From NCBI GenBank assembly GCA_949316235.1, contig OX438744.1:39599278-39663277 (forward strand): a DNA stretch of 64,000 bases, written 5' to 3'. Both the position numbers and the translations under genes were made by a program. This document shows, piece by piece, positions 41,801-56,800 of this stretch. This stretch comes from Oegoconia quadripuncta (lineage: Eukaryota > Arthropoda > Insecta > Lepidoptera > Autostichidae). The notes under the pieces were generated by a model, which worked only from the letters and a program-made list of their open reading frames with translations, had not been told where the DNA came from and ran no database searches. The stretch's first letter is position 1; every line of letters begins with the position of its first letter.

Positions 41801-44800
41801 AGAGTAGTCTGCAGGTGATTATAGTCTGAGGCGTGGTCAATTATACTCAATTGTAGTCAAATGTAGTTTGTGTCCTTAATGATAAAGTCACCCTGGCCCG
41901 TTAACTATACATCTTAACATAACAGAATTTATTTCGAAGGTTTCGCATTAGTCTATTGGGGTAGGTCTCACCTAGTAGGTAGACGCCCTGGTCGTTCATC
42001 TTGTCGACGGAGGCCCTGAGTGGCTTGGGGTCCGGCCCGGCCGTCAGCGGCAGCAGGCACGGGTACGTATACACGACAGACGTCTCCACGTCCGCTGTTA
42101 GAGCGCGGTACATAGCACACGACCTGTCGTCACAGGTTAGATCTGGACCTGACATGAGATAGATAAATCATTCATTGCCACATTTGCACAAAACTTTGCA
42201 GACAATATAATCAGTTATGACAATCAGAGATGAACTTAACATTTTGCTGACAGGTCCTCCTCAGAGTTTACTGCACAGCGTTGATATTCAGCCATCGACG
42301 TCTCATCTTCATACAAGTTCCCAAAGCGAGCGCACACAACGTATGCTGTAGTCGTGTGTTTGTGTGTGCGTCATGTTCATGTTGTACATGCAAATTAACC
42401 TTTCTCACAATACAAACAAATAGCACTCTCCGTAGAGACCACAGTCTTCGGCCCTGTCAATTTAGAAAGGGAACGTCGAGACTTCAGTTTCAGTAAAATA
42501 TTTTTTACTTCGTAGTGGTTAATTCAAGAGATTTCTAGAAATCGGTTGTCTTTTTTGTTAGTTAAGTATGTGGACAGTGAGTGGTGAAGTTTGGGGACTG
42601 TGGGCAGTGAAGGTCGAAGTTGAGAACTGTTGGCAGCACAGTTTGTGAACTATGTTTAGCAAAGATTGTGGACTGAATTCAAAAATTCAAATTCAAATTC
42701 AAAATATTTATTTCCATTCAAGCATCGTGTACACAATTGTGAGAGTATCCTGTTAAGTTTCTTAAAACTTGTGTTAGGAAATCTGCTCTCCATTCTTGTA
42801 CATTTTAGATAAGATTTTTACTTTATGCGTAATTGAAATTGAAAAACCTGGATTAGTTTGGTTAGTGCTTATGTGAGTTGTAAATATAATACGATAGGTT
42901 ACTTGGTCAGATATGTGTTTGTGTGCGTGCGTGTGTGTATTTATGTATGTGTGTGTGTGTTTATATATAGTATTTTATTTTTACTATTGAATATAATAAA
43001 TTTGTAAACTGTGCGACTAAGTATGGCCTGAATGCAGAGGCTTGCGCTGCGAAGTTTACATTTATGTGAATAGTAGGTTCGGTCCATTCGTATAGTGATA
43101 CTCGTATTTGCGGGTTGCTGAGCGACATACCTCCGGCCACCGCGTCACCACGGAGTATGCAGCTGGTGTACAGCGGCAGCAGCTTCATGGACTCGGGCAG
43201 CACGAGCTGACCGGCGGAGGAGGGCGAGGCGCAGTGGCGGCGGTAGGCGGCCAGAGACTTGGCACAGCGCGTGGACAGACCCTCGCGGACTTGGCGAGGT
43301 GGGTGCTCACGGAGCGCCCACACGGCTGGGAAAGAGTGACATGGAAATGTGATTTATTTATTTATTTATTTACTTATTTACATTGAATCAACAGCATTAT
43401 TGCAGAAATTATATTATAGTAAACTAATACCAAACTTATGCCAATTAGTGATTCTTATTATGTTACCGACAGTGGTTATCGTTATAATTGAGTGGGTAAC
43501 GTTTTAATTATATTACAAGACAATTGGTACTTTTACATTATTGTTATTATATAGGTATCAATAAAACAATCCTCAGTAATATACGAGTCGTTATGTTAGC
43601 GAGTCCAAATTGCATAGTGTTAAAAGTCAAACTAAAGGAATTAAGTAATTTTAAGCCAAATAAAAATGTCAAAACTATAAATCTATGTAACAATTAACTA
43701 ATAAAAATAATGATGAAATACAATAAGTTGTCGCATTTGTACAAATTAACAACTTCGATTGTATTGTCTGTGAGTATACCTATGTGTGTGATGAGAGGAT
43801 CCTCCGTACTGACGAAGAAGAACGGATAATTTGAGATGGAATATCTGCTTGATAAATCGCGCTAACTTTCTATGTTTCAAAATTACCTAAAAACTTTTGT
43901 TCTGTAGTTTTCCGTGATGCGCGTTCAAACAAATAATTCACTATTTTATTAAATGTATAAATTATTTAGCTACAAACCCTACCTTGTTTAGTGAGGAAAT
44001 TGATGCATGTATCCAGCTCCATCGACCGGTACACATCAGCTAACTGCTGGGCCACATTCAGCGCCAGGTTGAGGACCCGAAGACGCCTTTGGCCAGATCT
44101 ATGGGTGTACAATAGCGCCGCTTGGACATAGACGCCGTCCTCAGCTGTCAGCTTGTCGTCGTGTTTGATTTCTATGCCAATTGCTTTGTCCGCGTCTGGC
44201 GAGAGAAACATTTTTATTAGATACTAACGATCGTTCATTACAATAGATCAGGTGTTTTATTCAATTCAATTCAATTCAAATACTCTTTATTGCACAATTA
44301 ACAAAAGCTACATGAAGAATACAGCGTACATCATTAATCGCACAAAAAGGCGGCCTTATCGCTAACAGCGATCTCTTCCAGGCAAACCTTAGGGTAAAGA
44401 TACAAGCTACCAGTAGGTGAGGTTTGCACAAATAGTAGCAATACGGGTGTATTTTATAGTTGGTAAAAAATATAACGTAAAGATAAAAATACATAAACTA
44501 AGCCTACCAACTATAACTAGATAATTTATTATATTTCATCTGGTTTCGCCATTAGTAATTTATTCTTTAATATTTCGTTTAACGCTGTTGTTAACGTTAG
44601 TAAAGGAAATGGTGGTAAACTGTTTGAATTTCGCGGGTCGAGAGCATCCAACGGCTCCCGATTGCGCGAGAGTTGATGTGTGAACTCCACAGAGGAAACG
44701 GACGACTGGTAGTTGGACACCACCAGTAGTTGTCATTCGATCGTCCTTGGACAAACACCGTATAATCGCGACTGCTATCTACGAAACCGCCATCTTGCTT

Positions 44801-47800
44801 ATTTCACGTGGAATACCCCGTGGCAGCTCCTAGTGCTGTCGAGTATCCTTGGCCAGGGCGGGGAAACCTCTGGAGTGCTGCGGGACGTTGAAGGAGATCG
44901 TATCAGGCAAATTTGGCAGGTAACAACCATTTTTACACATTTGTTAGTAGCAGAGTTTCATATCGACCAGTGCACTTCGCGGTGTCGTCAAGTTTCCCTA
45001 TAAATTTTCCTTAAGAAAACCCTCTGGCGACACCATCATCGTTATCGTCATCGGTTACGTTTTGACACGTGATTGGTTCGCTCATCTTTCGCTCAGCAAT
45101 TTGACGGCTTCTCATTAGTCACCGTGATCGATGACGATACCGATGAGGTTACATAATGTAAGGGCAGATAGGCAGATCAGAATAGATACATCGATTTATG
45201 TTACAAGGGAAATTCATCGTATTTCTAGTGAGATACTACCAAAGTTTATAAATAAATATGGCCGCCGTCAGCTGTAATTTCAAGTGAGATACTACCAAAG
45301 TTGATAAATAAATATGGCCGCCGTCAGCTGTAATTTTTGTCGCACACGATTTTTTATTATTTTTATGTGGAGTCGGGTTTTTGTTTTTTAATTACTTTAA
45401 GGTAGAAAGCGCACTTACCCTTCGGCTCGGGCTGTAATTCAGCTTCGAGTATTATTATTTTTATAACGGGTTAGCAATTTATTTCATTCACACCTGATTG
45501 GTGTGAATGAAATCAAGTGCTAACATAAAATAAGTCGGTGGCGCGCACGCCGGTGGAGGTGCGGGTGGAGGGGGGTACTGACCGATGGCGGCCAGCTCCA
45601 CGTCGGTGGTGTTGGCCATGTAGAAGTGGCCGAGGAAGTCGGTGGCGCGCACGCCGGTGGAGGTGCGGGTGGAGGGGGGTACTGACCGATGGCGGCCAGC
45701 TCCACGTCGGTGGTGTTGGCCATGTAGAAGTGGCCGAGGAAGTCGGTGGCGCGCACGCCGGTGGAGGTGCGGGTGGAGGGGGGTACTGACCGATGGCGGC
45801 CAGCTCCACGTCGGTGGTGTTGGCCATGTAGAAGTGGCCGAGGAAGTCGGTGGCGCGCACGCCGGTGGAGGTGCGGGTGGAGGGGGGTACTGACCGATGG
45901 CGGCCAGCTCCACGTCGGTGGTGTTGGCCATGTAGAAGTGGCCGAGGAAGTCGGTGGCGCGCACGCCGGTGGAGGTGCGCAGGCGCATGACGGCGTCGTG
46001 CCCCGTGCCGCGCGCCGCCACGCGCGCCGCCGCCGCCGCCAGCCGCCGCCCGTCCAGCTCCGCCTGCCGAGCGCACACGCACACGCCTCACTTTTATTTC
46101 GTAACTTATAAAAAAATATGTAGTGTCCTTCAAAAGCAGTGTAAAATATCTTAGGAGCCGAGTGAGACCGTCTCATACATTTAATTTATGATAAAAACAA
46201 AATTTCCAATTTTTAGACTTGCCCTTGTGACATATTTTTTTCATAAATCCTAATTTACCGACAATGTAATTCTCAGAGTTGTGTATGTCTCCAATCGTAA
46301 GCGCGACACCCGCAACGTTCATTCACTTGCGAGTGAATGGGTCCATGCACGATGTTATTGTTCACGTTATTTTTCATTTGTAACAAAAAAAAAACTAAAT
46401 TACTTGCTGAAACCAATATCGATTACCTCATAAACTTTTTTATACTATTTTTCAAGGACCCTATAGTATAGTTATAAAATTACCCATGATCACCGACGCT
46501 TGGAAGGTTGCTACTAGATTATTTACTAAATTACTAAGTGTGTGGATAGAATTTGAACAAACTAGTCCGGATGAATCCCGGTGATAGCATGCGAGGATCG
46601 AATTGGATGGCGTGAGGGCCATACCCTACGTTTACCCTTCGCTAGGTAGCATCTCTATGTCATTGCCCGAGTACCCCGAGACGGGCTGGCACCGTCCCAG
46701 TCGGTAGCAACGCCCACGTTTTCCCGACATTCATATACATACATACATAACGTCACCTATATCCCAACTGGGGTGGTCGAAGATATCCCAAACATTAAGA
46801 GTTTAAAGATTAAAACATCACCCACGGTGCACACGGAACGTGAGTCCATCGCCGTTCAAACGTGCAAATCAATAAACATTTTTTGTGGCAAATCTTCGTC
46901 GACAATCGTCTCTTATAACACAAGAGGCGGGTTGACTCTATTCTATTTGAGTGCCTAAATTACAAATGAAGGCAGACATATAATTTAATCTAACTAATAT
47001 TATAAATACGAAACTTTGGGTGTTCGTTTCTTGCTAAAGCGGATGAACGAATTTGGATTAAATTTGGTATATAAGTAATAATATACCCTGGATTAAGACA
47101 TAGAATATTTTTATCCCGATAAAGTAAGTAGTTCCCGCGGGATAAACAAATTAAACATATCCGTGATGAAGCTTTTCCACGTGGGCGGAAAGCTAGTATC
47201 TTATGAATCTTTGGATCAAAGGATGTAAGAGCCAGCACTCACAGTAAAGTAGGTGTACTTGTGTATCTGTCCGCCGGTGAGGCGCGGCAGCTGGCCGATG
47301 GTGGCGGCGTCCACGTACGAGTTGTTGCACACGAACAGCTCCACGCTCACGCCGGCCGCCGAGCACGCCTGGCCCAGCTCGTTGTACGCTGTAGTCTGCG
47401 GATCTGTATTAAAAAAAAACAAAGTATTGGCAACTAACTGGTGGCTTTTTAATATTGCACAAAAATACTGAATAGTTGGAAAATACGTACAAAGGTGACC
47501 TTATCTCTAAAAAGCTCCAATCTAGCCAACCCTACCACCATCTTATCTAAATCTGCCACCAAGCAGCAATGTTAGTAGCAGTGTTGTGTTCCGGTTGTCA
47601 GAGATAAGATAGCCAGTCCCAATGTGTTGGGATTTCCGGGTCAGTATGCTTCTACCTTCGACCTCATCTTCACTTAACATCAGGTGTGATTGAGGTCAAG
47701 TACCAACCCATTGTGCATAAAAAAAAGGTTAGAAAAGTTACACGGTATGGAAAACAAATACCAAGTGCTGGGCAAGTCTATGATTACAATGTGCAATGTG

Positions 47801-50800
47801 ATCACTTGTCAGTGAAGATTAAACCAATCCCACCACGTGCTGAGAAAGACGTATGACTATAATGTCCAACGTTATCACTTGTCAATGAAGATAAAACCAA
47901 TCCCACCACGTGCTGGGGAAGATGGATGACTACAATGCCTAATGAGATCATTGGCAATGAAGATAAAACCAATCCACGTGCTGCGGAAGACGGACTACAA
48001 TGTGTAATATGATCACTTGGCAATGCAGATAAAACCATGTGCTGGGCAAGTCAGATGACTACAATGTCGAACGTGATCACTTGTCAATGAAGATAAAACG
48101 AAGCCTACCACGTGCTGGTCAAGACGGATGACTACAATGTCCAATGTGATCACTTTTCAATGAAGATAAAACCAATCCCACCTGCTGGGGAAGACGGATG
48201 ACTACAATGTCCAATGTGATCACTTTTCAATGAAGATAAAACCAATCCCACGTGCTGGGGAAGATGAATGACTACAATGTCCAATGTGATCACTTGCCAA
48301 TCTTGTCATGGAGGATAAAAACCAACCCCACATGGGAAGTAAGATGGACGAAGAGGAATAAGAAAAGAAAAATGATCCTGTGGGTTTCATGCGCCGCTTC
48401 TTTTCCCACAGATGATTTCCCTTTCCGAAGCGATGGTAGCTTGGACATACTGACTGACCGAAAAATGCTTAAGCTCTATTTTTATTTCCAATAGATTTAA
48501 ATTGACATTCAACAAATGATATCATGTATCTTACGTTGAAATAAATGCTTGAAGTTTGAAGTTTGACGACTCCAACGTTAACCGTGTTCAATTGCCATAC
48601 TACCCAACCGTATACGACGACCAGTTTGGTGTAGTGGTTAGAAACTCTGCTGCTATACCAAAAGGTCGCGGGTTCGAATCCCGCTAGGGGCATATGTTTG
48701 TATGATGAATACAGACATGTGTTCCCGAGTTATGGATGTTTTTCATTTATATATGTATTCATTTGCAAAAAAAATGTATTTGTGTAGTTTATCAACCATC
48801 TGGTACGCTTTTATAATAAGGTTCCAGTAGACATTCAAAATTTGCCTTTAAATAAATTTAAAGCAATCATAAAACAGAAATTATTAGCAAAAGTCTATTA
48901 TAAAATCACTGACTATTTGAATGATAAGCAAGCATGGACATAGCTGTCTTATTATTCATATAATTATGAAATCATAAATTGTAACCCATAATCTTTAAAA
49001 GAGCAACCCTAGAGTTTCTTGCTCGTTCTTCTCTGGGGAGTCAGCTTTGTGAATGAGCCGTAAAGGACAACAGCACAGATCCATACATGTTGGGGCCAGT
49101 TTGTTGTCACTTCAATTAATAAATATAGTCTTGATCTCTTAGTACCAGACGTGCTAAAAACCTAACACATATATTTTTAAAGGACTTTAGAAAAGAACAA
49201 AAGAGGTTTGAAATATGGTTTGGGGAACTTTGAAATTATATACTGGCAACATTAACCACATGCATTCTCACGCATGGAAACTAAAGGCCAGGCCAAAGAA
49301 AAATTGTTTTTTCTTTTCAGAGTCGTCCGTCGCTCGCTCGCTGTTGCTGTTATCCCTACTTAAATTATAACCTCACAGTCAAAAATGTCAGTTGTCACTT
49401 GTCTATTTTTTTTTTTTTTTGGAAAGTATTTAGTTTTTGTATAGTTTGTGAGCCAAAATGTTTTCTAGGAGCGATATTTTCAAATATTTCTTATAACTAT
49501 ACTAAGGTTCCAAAAATTCTTTTGAATAGCTAAGTTGATAGTCTTTAGTACCGGCTTTTTTTAGGTGTACCTTTCATTAGGTGACAAAACACTGGCCCAA
49601 AAATGCTGATGTCTTTTAAATGTAATATTAATAGTGACGTTTTCAAGTCATAATTTCATCCTATGAAATAAAATATTTTGATTTGATTTGATTTGATATA
49701 ATACAAGCCTAGTTGCTTAGTGTGGAACTAGATGGCGCTGTGTGTATGTGCAAAGATATTTATTTATTTATTAATGTTGTTTCATATTGTTAATACCTTA
49801 ATATAACCAATTTATATAAACTCACTCAGTATCTGTTTCTCCTTGTCGGTGCCGAGTAGTTTCCTGTCTTCTCTGTTGACCAGTTTGCCGGGTGCGTTGT
49901 ACGACGGGAGGGTTGTGTGGAAGACCAGCAGTTGGCCTGACGTGTCTGCCGCTTTTAACGCTTCCAGACCGGCCTGGAGGGAAAGACATTATTATAGACT
50001 TTCTTCAATTTAAGAGCTATGCTCTTGTCGGTGGAGTAATGACCACGTCTCTCTACTTTCCGCGCTCGTTTTAACCTCTTGGTACGACATGACTTTCACC
50101 TTTTCTTTCACTTGGTTATTACGCCCAGGTCTTCCCCTTCCTCTCTTTACTTCAATATTTCCCTCAATTACGTTCTTCAAAAAGATCTCAGATCAACAGA
50201 TTATTTTGTCAACAATTAACTACATCAACTGTTTACGAGTTCAAATAGGTGTCATTAAAGGTAATAATACTTATGTGGCATAGTCTAGTTAATGAATAGA
50301 TTTCTAAAACGGTCGACGACTCGGTTCTTTCTCATGTTTCTAACCTAACCTAATTAACAAACAAAGTTAAGCTAACCTAACTGTGACATACGTATCATTC
50401 TAAATAAATGTGGGACGTGTTTCTTTTTTCTCATATTCTCGTAATTGACACCTATTTGAACTCGTAAACAGTTGATGTAGTTAATTGTTGACAAAATAAT
50501 CTGTTGATCTAATGAACCATTGATATAACAATTTATTGATACAATAAATGGTTGACCTGTTACACTGTTGACCTATTGCTGTTGATATAATGAAAGTTGA
50601 TTTTAGGTACCAATCCTGAATAAACCCGCTTATTTAAAAAAAAAAGTTTATTTGGCGACAGTAAGTATACCACTACCACTGTACGTTTCTCAAGAAACTT
50701 CTTACCACGCACGACCACCCTGTGGAACGGACTTCCGGCAGCGGTGTTCCCGAACGAGTACGACATTGGAACCTTCAAGAAACGAGCCTACACCTTCCTC

Positions 50801-53800
50801 AAAGGTCGGCAACGCATCTGTGACCCTTTTGGTGTTGCGGGTGTCCATGGGCGGCGGTGATTGCTTTCCATCAGGTGACTCTCGATGCTCGTTTGTCGCC
50901 CTCTCATATTAAAAAAAAAAACCAACCTGTACAGCAGGCAGCAGGATCGTCTCCGTCTCCTTGTTGTCCTGGAACATGGCTGGCAGCTGTTGAAGAAGCT
51001 GTTGCAGGACGGGGCCGCTCTCCTCAGCCGTCGCGAGGAATCCTTCCAGCAACGGCACGAACATGTCGCCGACGTCGCCCACGGACAGCATCTGTGGTTG
51101 TGCTAGAGTGCCCTGGAAGAATAGTACGTTTCAAACTCAAATCATTTATTGCATTCCTTATTGTTTAACGACCTGTTTGGTGTAATGGTTAGCAACTCTG
51201 ACCACTATACCAAAAGGTTGCGGGTTCGAATCCCGCTAGGGGCATATGTTTGTGTGGTGAATACGGACATGTGTACCCGAGTTATGGATGTTTTCATTTA
51301 TAATAAGTATTTATTTACAAAAAAAAAATGTATTCATGTATTATATCAACCATCTGGTATCCACAACACAAGCATATAGTTGCTTACTGTGGAACTAGAT
51401 GGCGCTGTGTGTATGTCTAAGGATATTTATTTATTTATTTATTTATGTTTTGTTTTGATGACATTATAGTGTGTGTACTGTATCAATAAGGACCTTGTGA
51501 AGGCACAGCAACATGACAAGAGTAAGCATGCACTAATTTAGATAATTACATAAAATTCTTAATACATTATTTACAAGCTAGATATTTAACCTATTATATC
51601 ATCATATGTATTTTTACCATTGTATTCCAATTATATTATTATTTTTCTTTTAAATTATTCATTAATATGATATTATATATATATATATATATTTTTGATG
51701 AATTTAAGGTCCAAATTCGACAATTTGTTAAAGCCTGTCTGCTGTCGTACTAGCTATTTTTATGACTCCTTTGCAGCAAAATCTGTCCAATTGTGGAATG
51801 AGTTGCCTCGCATTATTCGTTGCGCTGAGTCGCTAGCGGTGTTTAAACGGCGTTTAAGAGAGCATTACTTATCGCTTTGATGTTAAAACATTATAATGGT
51901 ATTTATTTTGTTTATGTAAGTATATATTTATATATTTTGTAGTATTTTATGTAGTTATGCCCATTAGTCTGTATTTATAATTATGATTATATATTATTAC
52001 TATTGTTTGAATGTTAGGTATATTTATCATTTATATATATTATAGTATAAGGATTTAGATATGTTTTACTTTTGTAGTTTACTTTACGCTACGCAGTAGT
52101 AGTGTATTATATTAAGTTTCTTTGCCATGGTTGTCTGGAAGAGATCGCTATAAGCGATAAGACCGCCTTTGTACACCGGTTAAAATAATATCACTGTGTA
52201 TATTTTTAAGCTGTGTACAATAAAGAATTTTTTCTTTCTTTCTTTCTTTCTATATATATATATATTTATATTGTATTATTATTATTATTTATTTATATTA
52301 TTTCATCTCTAAAAATTTTGGTCATATTCATTTATTGTGTAATAGCATTCTTTCATTAATAGTTGTTTTAATAATTGTATGAATTTCTTATCTTTCGCTT
52401 AGTTTTTGATGTAATTTGGTAGCTTATTGAATATTCTAGATGACATTGATAGTGTGCCGGACGAATGCATTTTTAGGTTACACCTTGATGGTTTCATGTC
52501 TAACTTGACTTGCAAATTTTAAACTGACATAGATACATACGAAGCAAGTTAAATAAAAGCTTAAATAAAAACATGACTGACGACCGGTTGGTGTAGTGGA
52601 TAGTGATCATGTCAGCGAAACCAACGGTTGCGGGTTCGAACCTCGCGACGGGTAAATGTGTGTGATGAATACGAACATTTATTCCCGAGTCATGGATGTT
52701 TATATAAATGTTTATGTATGTTTATCCGTTATCTAGTATCGATAGTACAAGCTTTGCTTAGTTTGTAACTAGATGATTGGTGTAAGTGTCCCAAATATTT
52801 ATTATTATAAAAGAAAAGCTTGTAAAAAGTTCAAATTGTTCGAATTCTCTTGACTAACTATTATAATAAAAAAAAGTCGCTGTCTGTTTCTCGGTTTACT
52901 TTTTCTAAAGCACGCATCCGATTTCGATACCGTTTCCACTAATAGAAAGAGCGATAAACAAGAAAGGCTTCTGTATATAATTTGTAAATATTTTCTACAT
53001 AAGTAAATTGCACCCGCGCGAAGCCGGGGTGGGTCGCTAGTTCTACTATAACATATCTAATCCAATTGTAACAGGAAATGGACGTGCACAGTTTATACAC
53101 TACACTGTCTTTCATTTTGGAAATCGTTGTATATGATTTTTTTACATGTAGCGATCGCAGCGATCAATGTACTGAACCAATTTTGAAAAATAACGTATCG
53201 TTGAATGTATAACAGTGTAGAGGAGTGTTATTGGCAATAAAAAAAAATAAGATATGACACTTCCGGGCGCCATGTTGTTTCACAGACGTTACGAAAAATT
53301 TGTATTTTAATTTACGGAAAGGCAAATGAGAACCTTGCCGTACAGCCAAATTTGGCCAAAATAATTTGTAAAAATTAATTATGTATTTCAATTCAAACAC
53401 ATTGTAAATAACATTATTGATTAACACTCGGTACGATTTTGTAGGATCTTTAATTAACTTTGCCGCTAATAAAAAACTATGGAATAGCTTTTACCTTTAT
53501 ATTATAGAAATGCACTGTGGAGCTGTAAGTGATAAACCCGACTCGGGTCCAACTCTTGCCGTTCTCGTCCTTAGGCATCGCCTGAAAAAAAAAATTAAAT
53601 ACATTCACTTTAGGGCTGTCCATTTGTACATCATCAACAAGCCTTAGACGTCCCTAAAATCAGTAAAAAAAAAATCGACAAATATCAGACGTAAATACTG
53701 CTAGATTAGTATATTTTAGTTATTTCCACAGCTTGTGCACAGCAGTATCTTGCTGTGGCGAAATGCCGCGGATATAAATACAATCTTTGGTTTTACAAAA

Positions 53801-56800
53801 ACGAGCTGTTCGCGCATTTATCAAATGAGACCTGCAGTGTCACTTAGAGATAGCTTAAAGTGTATAACATTCTAACCTTTTCGTCACAGTACATTTTTGA
53901 AAATCTAATGTACCTATGTCAAAAAAAATATAGCATCATTTAGGAAAAAATTGTGATAAACCTGATGTCAATACAAGAAATAAAGATAAACTTGCAGGTC
54001 ACATAAGTCACCTCCGCAAAATCCGTAATTCATTTAAAGGGTTATGTATACGCTTTTTCAATAAGGTTCCAGTTGATATACAAAATCTTCCTTTGAATAA
54101 ATTTAAAGATACTATAAAGCAGAAACTTATTAACAAAGCATATTTCTAAAATATCAAACTGTTTAAATGATAATCATCCCTGGACATAATCAGATCGTTC
54201 GCATGCCAGGCTATTTCACAATTAATAATGAAATATAAAAACCTTTATGTAAAATCAAAGCCTGATTTTAAAAGAGCAACCCTTCGAGTTTCTTGCTTGT
54301 TCTTCTCAGGGGAAAATTGCATTTTGAACAAGCAGTAGCTTAAAAAATGTAAAATTGACGTGTACTCTGTGTACCTACAAAATAAAGCATTTTTGACTTT
54401 GACCTACTGTTGGGGCACAGCCTCCTCTCACTGGGAGAGAGTATGGGCCATAATGTACTATGAGGGACCAGTCCTTATTAGTGAGTTTATGTCAGACCAG
54501 TGGCAGCTTGACAGTCAGTGTTGTTATGTCTAAGCTTAACGAATTAATAATGAAATACAATTGTGCCTTTTTTTAAAACAGCAACCCTTTTAGATTCTTG
54601 CTTGTTCTTCTCAGGGGAAATTTGCCATCATATTCATATTATTTAATTGCATATTACATGGTACATATTAAAAGGTATTACAAATACTTGAGCTAAACAT
54701 GTTATATCGCAAATTTTGAATACGCAGCGCTTAAAAAATGTAAAATCTGCCTATTTTAAGGCCCGTATTAATATACCAAAATAGGAGGTCAGGTCGTATC
54801 AGGACGTCAAGAGGAAAGCGGAGGGAGAGCATGGAAAAATCTCCACCGACAAGAGCATGGCTCTTAAATCAGATGATGATTAATAAACCGTTCTCAAGAT
54901 TGACATGATCTTAAGTTAACGCTTGAGATTCATTGAAAACGGTATCAAAAAAATTGTATTAAGACTGAGTCGCGATCTCTATCTCAAGATCGATTTATTC
55001 ATACGGCACTAGGTGTCCGCTGTGTACCTACAAAATAAGCATTTTTGACAAGAGCATACCTCAATAATGTTGTTGACGTTTTCGCAGACTGTTTGGACGA
55101 GGCCACTCTTCACCGCGTTGTAGGAGACGTCGATCACGAACACCATCACCGGCGCGTTGGGCAGGGTGTTGTTCTGTTGGCGTCACGCACAGTTACAGTA
55201 CAAAAAATACGAAATTTATTTATTACCAAGAAAGTTCTTATAATTTATAAGTATCTACTTACAAACACTACACAACTAATATATGTATATAAGGTCTAAC
55301 AAAATTAACCCGACAAACGTTGCAGAGTGAATGTATAGGATGTACCTATTACGAAATAAATAAAAAATTAAACATTGTCAACAGATTTTATTCAAAAAAT
55401 ATTTTTATTTTTATTTATATATGAGAGGGCGGCCAACGAGCATGCGGGTCACCTGATGGAAAGCAATCACCGCCGCCCATGGACACCCGCAACACCAAAA
55501 GGGTCACAGATGCGTTGCCGGCCTTGTATTTTTATTTTGTAAATTTTGTAATTTAGAAATGTAAATTTTGCGAGTTTGCCCCGGCGCCGCCGCGACTTGC
55601 TGTGATTGGTTGCGCCCTATTCCCCGCCGCCCGCCACCCCCTTTGGCGTCTTCCATATCAATGGAACGTTGCCTGTTTTTTCTCATTGATAAAACAAGGT
55701 ACAATCGAAATGAAGTAAGTCTGTTAATGTGTATTTTCTTCTTCTTCTTATTTTTGAGGATGGCAACCAGTCAACCTCATTGTCGAGGGACATTACTGCC
55801 AGTTTCGAGTGAAAATTTTTATTTATCTTATTTCTTCAGTTTATAGGTCAGTCTCAATCAAAACAAGTAATTCGTCGTATACAGAGTCTAGTCACGGTCA
55901 AGTCATTCTTCAGTAAAGTGGCAGAATGCTTTACAAAAGATTTTGGCGGCTTCTTGTGGGAACCCGAAAGCTCCGTTACGCACTTTAATTTACACTTCCC
56001 TTCACCTGTACACCAACACTAACGTTTGCTGCACAATATTCTGTCATTATTAAGCTTCAAAATTAGAATGCACAAATTTTAAGACCTATAAAGAAAAATG
56101 CTACTTCACTCGCCGAGTTCCCGCCAAAAAGCCGTGTATTTTCATTTGCACTTACCTTTAATTTTTTTAGTCGGAAACAAAATTTTTAAGGCTAGTTGTT
56201 TTAATGAATATATTATTTTATTGTCATGTACGCGCATCTGCCAGTTTGTCGGGTTAACTTTGTTAGCCCCAATCAGAATCCTTAGGTTCAACTGGCTTTT
56301 GGATCTCCCACCGTGCTCCACCAACTACAGGCAGAATGCGTTTGTGCAGCGAGCGAGTAAGAATTTTGATTTACTAAGCAACGAGTTTGACTTGGACCTG
56401 TTTTGTACTAGCGTTACATCGGCAAGGAACACATTGAGTAGACGTTTTTTTTTTTGGCCAGAAAGTAACCTAATACTGCTGTGACCCGGTTGTTTTTTGG
56501 ATTGGCGATGCAAGGATATCCTATCTATAGATTGTTTATAATTACATTAATTTTTCCAACCGTTCTCTGATTGCAATGTATAGTTTTTTATTTTTTATTA
56601 AGTTTAAGTAGGTTCTATCAGTGGAAACCTCTAATTGGCTTTCAGTTTCTTAGTTTATGTGATAATTTGTAAAACAGCTGTTGGTTTTCCCAAGAAAATA
56701 AAATAAATAAAATAGACTCTATATAGATCATCGTGGACGCTGATGGGCACAGATCATTTTGTTTTTAATATAAATTACAAGAAACGCGAACAATGCTTTT

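Noticed and set aside
45488..46176. Long overlapping ORFs in all frames across the 104-bp array, on both strands
   Set aside because: They are produced by a stop-free tandem repeat whose unit is not a multiple of three; only the exon 10 frame is homologous to Sec24.
50857..51168. + strand ORF of 103 codons
   Set aside because: Antisense shadow of Sec24CD exon 7 joined to a LINE tail.
56098..56484. 128-codon + strand ORF
   Set aside because: It begins in repeat R1 and has no leader, domain or splice support; a chance frame.
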